Counted from the first letter of the stretch, positions 11,284 to 24,020 are shown. The stretch is DNA of 64,000 nt from Ursus arctos (GCF_023065955.2 NW_026622952.1:32598313-32662312), one strand, 5' to 3'. Program-made: numbers and translations. The notes: generated from the sequence alone by a model not told the origin.

Positions 11284-12364
11284 TTACACCATCAAGGAGC
11301 ACATTTTGTTTACCTTAACAGTCCTTGTCCATGGACGTACTTTTTCTAATGTCAAGGTGAGTGTTAACATGTATAATAAATTTAGAGATTAAACAAATCA
11401 AAATATAATAATAACCAGCGTGAATTAAATGCATTAAATATGCCTAGTGCCTTAAGTGCATTCTCTCCTTTGATCCTCACACAACTCTCCAAGTATAAAG
11501 ATGAGTTTCATAGACTTTCAGTAACTCGCTAACATCAGACAGCCAGTAAATGAGAGAGCCGGACTTCAAGACAAGGACTATATGAATATAGCATCTCTGC
11601 TTTTCACAGCACAGCATGAAGAAAAAGGGATCTAAGAGTCTTGTCCTTGAGAAGAAAGTTAAGCTTCAAGCAGAAAGATTAAATAAAATTTGTTATGCAA
11701 CATCAATATGATTAATGATTCATTACAGATAGCACAAAAGATTTTTATATGTATGTACCTATGATACTGTGTCCATTTCTATCACAATAATTAAGGAAGT
11801 TTTATATATATTTATATATATATTCATGTGTGTATGTATTTGAAACTATACGTATGGAACTCTGCATGTGTGTGTATATGTATGTATGAAATTGACATGA
11901 ATTCAGAGATGCTAAAAGGTGTTAAATAATGACTATTGAGATGGACTTTACAGAAATGGAGAAACTTGAGGAGGACCTAAAACATTAACTTGTGGACATG
12001 GTGACCTTATGTTTATTCTGTTTTCAAATACCCGTTTAAAGGATACCATTTAAAGTGGGGCATCCTAATTAGAGCACATTTTAAAAGAAAGCAGCATCTT
12101 GGACAATCGGTAGCAAACTTTTGGAGCCACTCCTCTCCGGCTGATGGATAAAACTGTTTTGTTGAGTTTATGATTACAGAACCACAGATGCCAAAAGAAA
12201 CATGAAGACTAATATCAATGAACTGAATCCTACTCCTCTGGGTCCAGTTCTTAATACTGCTGATGTTGAAAAGATCCTAAAAGGGACGGGACTTGGAGAA
12301 ATCCAGTGGGGAGTTTTGGTTCTAGGAGAGATAGGAGTATTGGTCAAGTAATATCTTTTCCCTT
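11284..12364. other. Unique sequence apart from a MIR; AT/TG-rich tract at 11795-11890
   Basis: Outside the MIR at 11440-11625 nothing gene-like is seen. 11795-11890 holds degenerate tatata and tgtgta simple sequence. Confidence 0.5.
11440..11625 (-). mobile_element. MIR SINE, minus strand
   Basis: gccttaagtgcattctctcc tttgatcctcacacaactct, then gacagccagtaaatgagaga gccggacttcaa, match the MIR reverse-complement order: 'cactttacatg..tttaatcctcacaacaacc', then 'cacacagctagtaagtggcagagccgggattcgaac'. Confidence 0.75.
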
Positions 12365-12555
12365 TATTAATACTATCATTTATTAAGTACACATATAGGC
12401 TAGTCAAATGAGTTTTATGACATTTCCAAAATGTGAAAATTTATACAGTCTGCACTTTAGAGATGAGGAAACTTGGAATCAAGGAACTGTCACTTTCTGA
12501 AGCTTCATAGGAACTCAAAGCCGAAAGATGGCTACAATTTGGACTCTGGCAGGGT
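12365..12555 (-). mobile_element. MIR SINE, minus strand (diverged)
   Basis: tttattaagtacacatatag gctagtcaaatgagttttat, then ctttagagatgaggaaactt gg, follow the MIR reverse complement (attattgagcgcttac .. ttacagatgaggaaactg). The right part includes a degraded ggaactcaaagcc block. Confidence 0.6.
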
Positions 12556-13689
12556 AATTGTATCTTTCATAGTTGTTTCTCTTTCTCCTATGCTGTTGGG
12601 CCTCCCCATGGTTCAGCTCTGTATAGAAACATGCAACAACTTGCATGTGCTCTGTGCTTTGTGTATGGCCCACCTAGGACATGCAGGCTGCCTTGTCTTT
12701 TTCCTCTACTGCCACTAGTTTTGAATGAGCCCAACCAGGTGTCCTGTGCAGCCGGGCATTGGTGGCATCAGCGAACAGGGTCAATACCTGATGCAAAACA
12801 ATTGTGTGTGTGAGAGAGGAAGTAATCACGTGGGTGGTTTTGTCTCTCAGAACACAAGGGTCCTCCCTACGTGGCGGAGTCTTTATTGCGATTAAAAATC
12901 TTTATTGCATTTTTGACTAGTACTAGAAAAAGTGTGGTGAGGTGATCTTTTTCATAAAGATTCCAAATCCGTATCTGGTATTGGAAATTAGAAAATTGTA
13001 TGTAAGAGGAAGAGAAAGATTCTCATTAGGGACACAGCAGATGTGTCAACCTGAATTTCCCAGGGAAGTGCAAAAAAAAAAAAAAATCATTGCTAAACAA
13101 AAGACATTTATATACTGGTTTGAAACCATCTTAAAAAATAACTATAAATTATTGCTGAGGAACTAATTGTTCTATAGTTTAATGAACTTCTGGTGTAATG
13201 GTCTCTGTAAAGAAATCTTTATACTTTTATTTTCTGAAAATGTTTGCCATCAGCAATAAGAAGTTATAAAGAAAAGAGCTAAATGTAGTTTAAAAGCTTT
13301 AAAGCACTGAGAAGGAGAAAATTAAAGGAGTAAAGTGCTGATTAACAGTGATCACATTTGGCACCTCTTTTTGCCACTGTCTACCTACCATGGCCTCTAG
13401 GAACCTTTGCATGATTTGGTAAACTCTTTAAAGACGAATTTTGATAAGTGTGGTAGACGCAGGAGAAATATCTTGAGATGCGAAGGCTCAGGAGAAAGTG
13501 TGTCTATATTGAAGAGATATTTTTTGCTTCTGCTGACAGAGGAATCCAGGAAACATTTAGTTGCCAGGGGTGCAGGAGAGGGTACCAGCAAAGTAGCTAA
13601 AGGAAGGCCATCACTATGACAACCACAGGCAAACACCATAGTCATCTGTACTTTGTTCTATTTCATCATTTTTTTTTATTATATACTAA
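12556..13689. other. Unique sequence, nothing recognised
   Basis: Short open frames only, and no repeat family recognised. An A13 run lies near 13073-13086. Confidence 0.5.
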
Positions 13690-14465
13690 GAGACAACTTT
13701 TGTACTCTGCTCACAATGCCCTGGCACTAACGACCTGGAGTAGCACAGACCCCACAGGTTAAAGGTTCAGTCCCACAAGATTGCTCCCAATTCAGACACC
13801 AGTTGCAAGTCTCTCCTACTTTTGACCAATCATGTATAAATCAGGGCTTCCCACAATTGTCTCGGGTCCATAACTTGCTAGAATGGCTCACTGTGGAAAG
13901 TGCTCGACTTACTATCCTCAGGTTATTATAAAGAATATGACTCAGGATCAGTCAAATGGAAGAGGGGCATAGGGCAAGTATGGGGGTGCAGGGCTTGGAG
14001 CTTCCATGCCCTCTCTGGCCCTACCACCTTCTCGACGTTTCCCTGTATTCAGTAACTTATTTTCTGAATCCTGTTGTTTGGTGGGTTTTATGGGGGCTTG
14101 ATACAAGGTCGACTTTTTAAATCATTAGCAATTGATGTTAATTCAGTCAAGCCCTTTCCTCTTGGGAGGGGGAATGGAGGGGTGGGCATTCCTCTGGCAG
14201 CCAGCCCCCATCCTCCAGGAGTCACCTCATTAGCATACACTCAGGCCTGCTTGTAAGGGGCTTATTATGAATAACACATGATGGTTCTCTCACTTCTCTC
14301 AGGAAATTCCAGGCATTTTAGAAGCTCTGTGCTGGAAAATAAGAACTAAGACTAAATATTATAGCAAAAGGTAATGCCTCATGCCATCACTTAGGAAGTT
14401 AAAGGGTTTTAGAAGCTCTCTGCCAGAAACTAGGAGTAGATGCCAAATATATATTTTCTGTTACA
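13690..14465 (-). mobile_element. Old ERV-type LTR, minus strand, family name uncertain
   Basis: ataacttgctagaatggctc a, 'gatacaaggtcgac', 'cagccagcccccat', cacctcattagcatacactc ag, 'aaggggcttattatgaataac' and the terminal 'aatatatattttctgttaca' follow an old mammalian ERV LTR consensus that I remember in reverse complement (starting TGT at the 14465 end). I cannot fix the name (an ERVL/MER21-like class is possible). It is non-coding. The 5' end of the LTR contains two related copies of about 63 bp (14298-14361 and 14391-14455). Confidence 0.6.
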
Positions 14466-14542
14466 TGCATTATATAAGCACCATATATGCATTAATTTGA
14501 ATATTGAAATTCTTCAAGTTAATGGCTTCATTTCTTTCCTTC

Positions 14543-14748
14543 TTTTTTTTTTTTTTTAAGATTTTATTTATTTGAGAGAGAGAGAGAGCGTGGAGAGTGT
14601 GCACGTGAGCATGAGCCGGGGGAGTGGTAGAGGGAGAAGCAGACTTTCGGCTGAGTAATGAGCCAGATGCGGGATTCATTCCCGGGACCCTGGGATCACA
14701 ACCCGAGCCCAAGGCAGACACTTAACGGACTGAGCCACCCAGGCACCC
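14543..14748 (-). mobile_element. CAN-SINE, minus strand
   Basis: Poly-T (14543-14557), aagattttatttatttgaga gagagagagagcg, 'cgggaccctgggatcac' and gactgagccacccaggcacc. Full length. It abuts the 3' end of a minus-strand L1 and lies 52 bp from an oppositely oriented SINE. Confidence 0.95.
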
Positions 14749-14800
14749 TAGTGGGTTCTTTTCTTAGACCAATATTAGGTTTACAGAAAAAAAATGAAGA

Positions 14801-15013
14801 GGGGACGTCTGGGTGGCTCAGTTGGTTAAGCATCTGCCTTCGGCTCGGGTCGTGACCTCAGGGTCCTGGGATCGAGCCCCACATTGGGCTCCCTGCTTGG
14901 CAGGGATCTGCTTGTCCTTCTCTCTCTCCCCCTGCCCCTCCACCTGCTCATGTTCTCTCTCTCTCTCTCTCTCTCTCTCAAATAAATAAAATCTTTAAAA
15001 AAAAAAAAGAAAA
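14801..15013 (+). mobile_element. Young CAN-SINE, plus strand, with a perfect target duplication
   Basis: ggggacgtctgggtggctca gttggttaag head, body, (CT)n tract, aaataaataaaatctttaaa and an A-rich tail. The identical 16-bp duplication agaaaaaaaatgaaga at 14785-14800 and 15014-15029 shows a recent L1-driven insertion. The head retains A- and B-box-like promoter regions derived from tRNA, which does not make it a tRNA gene. Confidence 0.97.
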
Positions 15014-15691
15014 AGAAAAAAAATGAAGATAAAGTATAGAGTTTCCCCTCTCCCTCCACCAGTTTCTCCAGTTATTAACATGTTACATTGACAGGGTACC
15101 TTTGTTATGATTGATGAATCAGTTTGATAAGTGATTATTAACAAAAGTCTGAAGTTTACATTACATATCATGTATCTGCCATCACAGTATCACACAGAAT
15201 ACTTTCACTGTCCTAAACATCTGTGCTCCACTGCTTTTCTTCCCAATCCCTGGAAAACACTGACCTTTTTATAGTTCTGACTTTTCCAGGATGTCATGTA
15301 GTTGGAAAGATACAGTGCGTAGCAATTTCAGACTGACTTCTTTCACTAGCAGTATATGCTTGAGGTTCCCCATGCCTTGTCATGGCTTGATAGCTCATTT
15401 CTCTTTATTGCTGAGTAATATTCGTTGCCTGATCTACCACAGTGTATTTATCTATCTACCTGTGTTGATGAATAACCCAGTTGCTTCTAATTTGGGGCAA
15501 TTATGATTAAAGCTGCTGTAAACAATCATGTCCAGATTTCTATGTAGACAGAAGTTTTCAGCTCATTCGGGTAAATACCTAGGAGCACAGTTGCTGAATC
15601 GGATGGTATGACCATGTGAAACTTTATAAGAAACTGGCAGACTGTCTTCTAAAGTGGCTGTACTCTTGTGCATGCCCACCAGCAATGATGT

Positions 15692-15900
15692 CTTTTTTTT
15701 TTTTTTTTTTTTTTAAGATTTTATTTCTTTATTTGACAGAGAGAGACAGCCAGTGAGAGAGGGAACACAAGCAGGGGGAGTGGGAGAGGAAGAAGCAAGC
15801 TCCTATCGGAGGAGCCTGATGTGGGGCTCAATCCCAGAACACTGGGATCACGCCCTGAGCCAAAGGCAGACGCTCAATGACTGTGGCATCCAGGCGCCCC
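15692..15900 (-). mobile_element. CAN-SINE, minus strand, inserted in L1
   Basis: Poly-T of about 23, aagattttatttctttattt, the gacagccagtgagagag body, and 'ccaggcgcccc' at the end. The target duplication gcaatgatgtct (15682-15693) and gcaatgacatct (15901-15912) interrupts the L1 sequence 'cccaccagcaatg', which proves the order of insertion. Confidence 0.95.
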
Positions 15901-16118
15901 GCAATGACATCTTTTTAATAATGACGAGTGAGAGTGGACTCTGCATATTGAAAGGTTTAATAGGTCAATTGACATAGCGAGTGAAGAGTATTTTTTATAA
16001 ATACTCATTATTTTATACTTTGTAGTGCTATGTGATACTTGATGTGTAGAAATTGCAACAGCACAGACTTTTCCTTGTCCGGAGACTTTTATTTTGGAAA
16101 AGTTGACAACCAGTTAAC

Positions 16119-16138
16119 CATAATAATAATAATAATAA
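16119..16138. repeat. (AAT)n short trinucleotide repeat
   Basis: About six ataata units. Short and probably stable. Confidence 0.8.
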
Positions 16139-16287
16139 CAATTAAAATATTAAAATATTTATTGGTTGCCCATTTATTTCCAACTTTAATCATGTTAGCT
16201 TGCATAACACAACTGATTTGATAAATATAGACAATATTATGGGTAATGTGTATGAGTGATACATAGACCCTTAATTCATCGAGTGTT

Positions 16288-16392
16288 ATATCCTAGTGGT
16301 AAAAAAGATGGACTTTAGACATTTATAACTTGGAAGAATCACTTAAACTTCAGTTGTATCACCTATAAAGTAGTTATACTAATACACTGTGC
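16288..16392 (+). mobile_element. Probable MIR, plus strand
   Basis: gtggtaaaaaagatggactt tagac, then atcacttaaacttcagttgt atcacctataaagtag, keep the MIR order (gtggttaagagcatggactctgg .. tcacttaacctctctgt .. catctataaaatg). Diverged. Confidence 0.5.
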
Positions 16393-16479
16393 TAAAGTAT
16401 GGAAAAAGTCTGGAAATCATGAAACTGTAGGATATATGTGGTGGAGAATAAGAAATCTGTTTGGGCTAGAAGTTACTAT

Positions 16480-16660
16480 TCTGAAAGGACCATACTGTGG
16501 AGAGTCCTGAATGTGAGGCTAAAGAGTTTGAGCTTTATGTATTAGTTTATGGAAATCTGTTGAGAGTTTTTAAAGGGTCGCTCATAGTATGTGGCCTAAT
16601 CAGATTTTAGCTTTTAGATTATTTGAGAATGGAGTTGAGAAAAATTTTGAAAGAAAAAAT
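16480..16660 (-). mobile_element. L2 remnant, minus strand
   Basis: aaagagtttgagctttatgt, then 'gggtcgctcatagtatgtggcctaatcagattttagctttta' pieces, follow the L2 reverse-complement block 'ggactttggcttttactctg .. gagtgacatgatctgac'. Non-coding. Confidence 0.6.
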
Positions 16661-19600
16661 CAATATGGCTTTGATAAATCTTCAGAGTTTCACTATTGCT
16701 AGTTTGTTATTCTCCCCTATGAATTAGAAAGAGGGCTTCTCCCTCAAGTCATTTCACTGCCATCTTGCAGAGAATCTTTGATGACTTAAGATATGGCTGG
16801 AGCCCCCCACAGAGTTGTGCACTGTACAAGAGTGCAACTGAATGCAGGTGTCCTCTGTTTAAAAGTTTGTTATTCCCTCCATAGTTTAATAAAAAAAAGT
16901 CCTATTAAGGTTCTATGTTTGTATTTTCTCTTTTGAACTAATTTTTCTCTGTTCTCTCTGATTAAAATATCATCTAATGCAGATATATCCAAAATCTTTA
17001 CCCCCAATCGTAACATCCCCTCCTCCCTCCTGCCTCACACCCCTTGGAGCTTTATTCAGCATACTGGACTTGCATATCTGATGTTCTAATACTTTTCAAA
17101 CTAAAGTGATCCAAAATTATAGTCATTATCTCCCAAGCTCTAAACAGCTCTTCCTACTTACTCTGTCCCTATTAACCGCCTCTTTCCACCCAGCCCCTCA
17201 GGTTTTAGGCAAAAGAGTTATCTTTGGTTCTTCTCCTTTCCTTTTACATTCAGCATCATAGTTTACATTTGTGCAGGTTGTGCACTGCTAAAACCTAAGG
17301 GACACTGGTTACATTATAGCTATTGTAGATTTGTATAATTACCACAATTTTCTGGAAGATGACAATACATATTTTAATGGACAATACTGTTTTTCACTGC
17401 CATAAAGGCCTAATAGACTAGTGACAGTGTTGTAAGGAGGAAGTGGGTAGATTCTAAGAAAGTGAAGACATCAAGTGTATAGTTAATCCTCAAATGTCTG
17501 TTAGTAAATAAGTTAGATCTACACCTGTGAGAGATTGTAAGGTCTAAGTTTGGTAAAACTTTTTTAAATTACTGGTACCTGTAAACAGTCAAAGAGAATA
17601 CAGTTATTGAACATGTAAGGGTCAGGGTAGAGGCAAGCCATGATAGAACAATGTGATTTTATTGTATGTGCATTAATTACATTTTATAGTGCAGAACACA
17701 GTATAAGATTGACTGAATCCAGTCCTGATTTTCAGCTTAGCAATTACACCAAAAATATTCTGAGAGAGACTCTCAAGGACGAAAGAGTACTTAGAGCCCA
17801 GGATGATGGGCCGTTGAGGAGACGGTCTCCCTCCCACCCCAGTTTTGCTCTACTATATGAATTTTGCAGAAAGTTTGCCATAGGATAAATGTGGGAGATG
17901 TTTTCCTACTTCAGTGTTTCAAATCACAATTGTAATGATAGGAGTTGATTGACAGCTATCATCATATGAGCACACAAGGCTGATAGCTCTGAAAATAACC
18001 TCACCAGTGTTCATGAGATGTAAACTGTTTCCCTGTATGCACCAGTAGTTTCTGTCCATGGTGCTCACAGAAGGAATTTTATGCTGAATTAGTTCTTCGT
18101 TGGTAGGTGCTGGTCATTGCTGCTGCCTTACCTTAAGCACGGATGATGTCACGTTGCAGAAGCAGACATCGCCACCATAACAAGGCTGTAAAGACCAGTT
18201 CTTTAGTGTGTCAGCAAACAAAATTATATGACAAAAGGCTGAGAATGTTAGCTGAGGGTAACTTGGTGCTTAGAGTTTCAAACATACTAAGAATGGTAGT
18301 TAATTTTTGCATATTAGCCAACAGTATTTGCTACTCTTGTATGTCTGGGCCTCTGTCATAATTCTTATCTTCTTTGCTTATTACTTCATACTTGTCAAAG
18401 CTATCAAAAGCCCTACCTTTCATTTTAGAACAGAACTGTGTGGACATGGCAAGTTGTGCAATCCCCATCTTACAGAAAGGATGACTGACACCAAAGGAGG
18501 GGAGATTGTGGAAACACAGTTAATAACTAAGAGCTACACATGGGTTTTTGCCCCATCCCTGGACTCCTTCATCCATGACCCAGTGCCTCTTAAAGGTAGA
18601 TCTTTAAGGTGTCTTTGAGATAAGATGCAGAGCAATTCCCAACATTGACTTTAAACATCACAGTGTCATGACCACATGATTGGAATTGGCCAGTGTCATG
18701 GGTTCTAATGTTGTCAGTCCACATCCGGTCTCCTGCTTTGCTGCCACTACATTCAGCTCTTGGATTTGAACACAAAAATTTTTTACCCTGGATCCGTAGA
18801 TAGGTTTTACATCATTAAAGCCAACACTTTGCAATACATGAAAACAAACCTTCCTTACTGGGATCTGTATGAGAAACTTGAGTTCACTTCAGTGTCTTTT
18901 AGGTACCTGTCTTCCCCTGGGAAGGACAGAGGTGGTAGAAGTTTACTATTCTTAGAAGTACACTGGAATCCTACTTTAAAACCACCTTATAGATAAAACC
19001 ACATAAGTAATTCCCTAGAACAATAGTCCTTTCCTTCGTCTATAATTGAATATCCTTGAATGGAGTCCAAGGTACTCTCTCCCCTTCCCTCACTCTCTCC
19101 CAGAATTCTAGTCCTAATGCAAATGATTTTACAGTGAATTTTTAGTATATGTCTCTTCTGACATAAAATATGCATAGTATAAAAAGATTTTCAATTAAGT
19201 TTTAATCTCAACTAACCAGACTCCCGTAGATATTTAATAAAGGACAGTTGCATACAAGTTGAGTGTATTCAATGTTCCTATTTGTATTTAAGTTAGATCC
19301 ATATTTACAAATGGGTTAGACACAACCAATCCATTTTGTTATTCAATGAAATAAGATTTATTATGAGATTCTCAAACTGTGCCCTGGTTCTGTTTATTTG
19401 TATGTTATTTGTGGATAATCTACAGCACATTGTAATGACAAATCTTTTACTTTAAGCTAATATAACTCCACGTACATAAAAACAGCCTGGATATTTAAAA
19501 AAAAAATCATTTGCCAGTTCACCTTATTTGATATGAAATGACTATAATTCCTTTGTTGTTGATTTGGTTTATAAGCTCTAAATAAGCAAAACCTAGATTT

Positions 19601-20651
19601 ACTTTTCTGTCTCTTTTCTGTAGTATCTAAATAACTATCATTTTTTAAAATAAAGAAATAGTTAGCTGTGATATAGTGTTTGTACAAACCAGATTGAGGA
19701 CAAAGACAACGAACTGATAGGTGTAGACAGAATATATATGAAACATATTTAATCTCTGCTCACAAATCTGTAATTCATTATCTGATGGAAATACGTCTAG
19801 GGTATTGATTTCCATAAGATGAAGACTTCTTCTTTCTCTAATCGTGTCCATTAGTTTCTTCCAGACAGATTAATAATTTTTCACAATTGCTAATGGCAAT
19901 TGTAGGCATTTAATTTTGCTTCTACCCTTGTGTAGTTGCTACTTGGCAGCATATTTGTGCAAGAGTAGATAAAAAATAATCCTAAGGCAATAAAACAGTC
20001 TCCATTTGTTATAGTACTTTGTTTACAAAAGCATCGTTATGAGCACTTCAAAGTATAAAAAATTTCCACCAATTATTTTTTTAATTAGAAATTTATGTTA
20101 GACTTTAAGACAATGCTGTTACCTAAGGGACTAAAAACTTATTTTAAAAATGAATCACCGAGAGAAAATGAGCTTTATTTTCTTTTTACTGGTAAAGTTG
20201 AACAATGCAAATCTGCACAATGCTGCCTTTGAGGAGAATTACAGTTATTTTTGAATTCACATGCAATATTTTTATAGATTCATGCAATAGATTTATTTTC
20301 TGTCATTTTGTACCATTTGGAGTGGTTGTTGAATCTGATATGTATTCATTCTTTGGGAATATCTTAAAATTTTGCTCTGCAATTATTGTAGATTAGGTAG
20401 GTCCATTCTATCTCTTTACAGGGGCATTTAGTGCTGAAGGATTGATTAACCATTTTAGAGAAGTTTCTACAGTGGCATTTACCTCCAGACAAATTTCTGT
20501 AGCATTAGAGACTCTAAAAGTTCTCAGGCTCACAGGGAAAATATTGATTGAAAACTGATTTTTAACTCCAAACATAAGCTCTCTTTTAAATAGTATCTCA
20601 CAAACTAAATTCAACTTTTGACATACATAAACATAAATCATTATCTTTTTC
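16661..20651. other. Unique sequence, nothing recognised
   Basis: Four kilobases without a repeat family or gene that I can support. Open frames of up to 103 codons (18307-18618) overlap others on both strands and show no domain. 17010-17200 is C-rich and might be a decayed L2 in plus orientation, but the match is too weak to call. Confidence 0.5.
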
Positions 20652-23290
20652 TTAATGGAGGTATAATTGACATGTAACATATTTGTTTCAGGTGTACAAC
20701 AAAATGATTCAATGTTTGTATATATTGCAAAATAAGTCTAGTTAACACGCTCATCATAAATAATTACAATTTTTTTCTTGTCGTTGATGAGAACTTTAAA
20801 GATTTACTCCGTTAGCAACTTTCAAATGTCCTATACAATATTATTAACTTATAGTCATCATGCTGTTTTTTACTCCATCCCGTGACTTACCTATTTTATT
20901 AAAGAAGATTTGTACCTTTTGACCCCCTTCACTAATTCACCCACCTCTGACAACCACCAACCTGTTCTTCGTATTTATGAACTTGGATTTGTTTGTTCAT
21001 TTTAGATTCCACATGTAAGTGAGATTATACAGTATTTATCTTTCTCTGACTTATTTCACTTTACATAATGCCATCAAGGTTTATCTAGTTGTTATAAATG
21101 GCAAGATTTCCTTCCTTTTTATGGCTGAATAATATTCCGTTGTCTCTGTGTGCATGTGTGTATGTATCACATTTTTTAAAATTCATCCATCCATCGACAC
21201 TTAAATTGCCTTCACTATTGTAAATAATGCTGCAGTGAAAATGAGTACAGATACCTTTTTGAGATAGTGTTTTTATTTTCTTTGGAAAATATCCAGAAGT
21301 GGAATTGCTGGATCATATGGTAGTTCTATTTTTAATTTTTGAGAAACCGCCATACTGTTTTCCATAGAGGCTGAACCTATTTACAATCCCACTGGCAGTG
21401 CACAAAGGTCCCTTTTCTTCATATTCTTACCAACACTTGTTATTTCTCATTTGTTTTATACTAGCCATTCTAACAGGTGTGAGGTGATGTCTCATTGTGG
21501 TTTTGATTTGCATTTCCCTGACGATTAGTGACGGTGAGTGCCTTTCTATGTACCTGTTGGCAGTCTGTATGTCTTCGTTGTAAAAAGTCTATTCAGATCA
21601 TTTGCCCATTTTTTAATTGATATGTTTGGTTATTTTTGCTCTTGAGTTATATGAGTTCTTCATGTATTTTGGAGATTAACTTTTTATTAGATAGGTGATT
21701 TGCAAATATTTTCTCCCATTTGATAGGTTGCCTTTTTATTTTGTTGATGACTTCCTTCACTGTGCATAAGCTTTTTAGGTTGATGTAGCCCCCCCTGATT
21801 ATTTTTACTTTTGTTGCTAAATACAAAAAATCATTGCCAAGACCTATACCAAGGAGCTTACTGCTATGTTTTCCTCTATGAATTTTATGGTTTCAGATCT
21901 TATGCTTAAATCTTTAATCCATTGTGTTTTAATTTTTGCATACAGTATAAGATAGTGCTTGAGTTCATTCTTTTGCATGTGGCTGTCCAGTTTTCCCCAT
22001 ACCAGTTATTGAAGAGACTGCCTTCCCTATTGAATATTCCTAGCTCCTTTGTCATAAGTTAATTGACCATATATGTATTGGACTCTATTCTATTCCATGG
22101 ATGCATGTGTCTGTTCTTGTGCCAATACCATAGATTTTGATTACTATAGATTTATAATATAGTTTGAAATTTGGGAGCATAATACCTGCAAACTTTGTTC
22201 TTTTTCAAGATTGTTTTGGCTATATAGGGTCTTTTATGGTTCCATACCATTTTTAGGGTTATTTGTTCTATTTCTGTGGAAAATGCCACTGGAATTTTAA
22301 TATGGATTGCCCTGAATTTTAATGTGTATTGCTTCAAGAAGTATAACATTTTAACAATTTTAATACCTTCCAACCCAGGAGCATGGAATAAATTCATTTA
22401 TTTGTGCCTTTTTCTATTCTTTTCATCAGTGCCCTCTAGTTTTCAGTGTACATATCTTTCACCTTTTTGGTAAAATTTATTCTGAGGTAGTCTTTTTGAT
22501 TCAGTTGAAATTGTGATTGTTTTCTTAATTTCTCATATAGTTTATTATTAGTATAATGAAACACAACAGATCCTTTATATATTGATTTCGTATTCTGCAA
22601 CTTTACTGAATTTATTACTTCTAACAGATTTTTGGTGGAGTGTTTTGCTTCCTGTATGTACTATCATGTCATCTGAGAATAGTGACAGTTTTATTTATTT
22701 ATGTTTTCCCTTTCCACTTTGGATATCTTTCACTTCTTTTTATTACTTAATTGCTCTGGGGCTAAGCTTTCCAGTTCTATGTTGAATAAAGTTTGAGAAT
22801 GGGTATCCTTGTCTTGTTTCTCATCTTAAAGGAAAAGCTTTTAGCTTTTCACTGTTGAGTATGAGGTTAGCTGTGAGGGTGTCATATGTGACCTTTATCG
22901 TGTTAAGGTACATTCCCTCTATGCCCACTTTGTTGAGTTTTTATCATACATGGATGCTGAATTTAGTCAGATGCTTTTTCTGCATCTATTGGGATGATCG
23001 TATGATTTTTATCTTCCATTTTGTTAAGGTGCAACTCACGTTGCTTCATTTGTGATGTTGAACCATCCTTGTATCCCTGGAATAAATTTCACTTGATTGT
23101 GCTGCATGAACCTTTTAATGCATGGTTGGATTTGGTCTGTTAATATTGTTGAAGATTTTTACATCCATATTTATCAGGGATCTTGGCCACTGATTTTCTA
23201 TTCTTAATGGTATCCTTGTCTGGTTTTGGTGCTAGGGTAGTGCTGGCCTCATAAAATTAGTTTGGAAGTATTTTCTTTCGTTTTTAGAAG
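20652..23290 (-). mobile_element. 5'-truncated L1 LINE, minus strand, with decayed ORF2
   Basis: The 3' UTR comes first (from cttaatggaggtataattga at about 20652), with 'tctgacaaccaccaacctgttctt' and 'tccacatgtaagtgagat'. From about 21010 to 23290 the complement encodes the C-terminal half of ORF2p, the L1 endonuclease/reverse transcriptase. A clear piece lies on the minus strand at 22152-22397, with KIPVAFSTEIEQ and VWNHKRP. Another near 23220-23270 reads FYEAST-like after an in-frame stop and PKPDKD, the start of the reverse-transcriptase domain. Stops and frameshifts break it throughout, and the endonuclease and ORF1 are missing. It is an old L1MA/L1MB-like element that I judge inactive. 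Confidence 0.93.
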
Positions 23291-23859
23291 CATAAATAAT
23301 TCTTACACTCTGTAAACATTGCTTAGAATTTAGGAGCTTATTAACGAATATAACTATATTAATAATTAATATATATAAATATACCCACTCTTATAATGTG
23401 AAAATAAGCTTTAGTAGGAATATGGCCAATGTGTTGTTAAAGAGTTAAATTGCATCTCAACCTCCAAATATTCTGGTGTAGGAAGATGATATGATTTGTA
23501 AGATTGAGGCTATTTAGAAATTCCAAGACAGCTAATAAAGAATATCGAGAACCTAAAGAGAGCAAATTAGTTTGACCATTTTCTGTTCCTTTTAAGTCCT
23601 GTGCTTATTTCCTAGGTAACTATTTCAAAATATTTCTAGTTCATAAGTTCCTCAAAAAAAAAAAAAAATAGAGTGGCAAAAAGTAACATACATGTGTGGA
23701 AAGACTGGGTAGTAAGGAAAATACATTTGATTGGAGGGACAATATTGACTAATTAAAGATATTGAAACAAATTAAATGAGTTACATTTTATGCTTTTGGG
23801 GACAATAAACATTTGAGGATCAGAATAATATATTGAATGGGGTGCTTAAAGTAAGGATT
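23291..23859. other. Unique AT-rich sequence
   Basis: Nothing recognised. An A15 run at 23654-23668 may be a decayed tail. Confidence 0.5.
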
Positions 23860-24020
23860 TCAATCTAGAATGAGAGGCCAATTTAGAATCCTTTGTAGGA
23901 ATCTAGATTTGCATGATGAGGACCCTGAAGAGAGTAAAGACAACAAAACAGAAGGCAGGAGCAGAAGAGACCCTCAGGATTTGCACAGGATAAATAAGAA
24001 GGAAATAATGCTGAAGCTGT
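23860..24020 (-). mobile_element. L2 remnant, minus strand
   Basis: gaggccaatttagaatcctt tgtaggaatctagatttgca tgatgaggaccctgaagaga follows the L2 complement block 'gaccagttaggaggctattgcagtaatccaggcgagagatgatggtgg'. It is followed by a 'caggatttgcaca' match. Strongly diverged. Confidence 0.55.

Larger units (their letters stand above)
14750..15950 (-). mobile_element. L1 3'-end fragment, minus strand, carrying SINE insertions
   Basis: The plus strand shows ttcttttcttagaccaatat taggtttacag (14756-14786), the typical L1 3' UTR complement. It resumes at 15030 with gagtttcccctctccctcca, 'agttattaacatgttacattg', 'tttccaggatgtcatgtag', 'tcatggcttgatagctcatttct', 'gggtaaatacctaggagcac' and 'aagtggctgtac'. 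This matches an old mammal-wide L1 (L1M class). Two younger SINEs (14801-15013, 15692-15900) are inserted in it. No ORF2 coding region beyond the C-terminal end is retained. Confidence 0.85.

Noticed and set aside
14801..14870. tRNA-like head of CAN-SINEs as a tRNA gene
   Set aside because: The head is SINE-derived, lacks a full cloverleaf and is attached to a SINE body and tail.
17010..17200. C-rich stretch as L2 plus-strand remnant
   Set aside because: The resemblance is limited to CT-rich composition; no ordered blocks could be matched.
22152..22397. 81-codon minus-strand open frame as a gene
   Set aside because: It is a piece of decayed L1 ORF2 (VWNHKRP block), listed with the L1.
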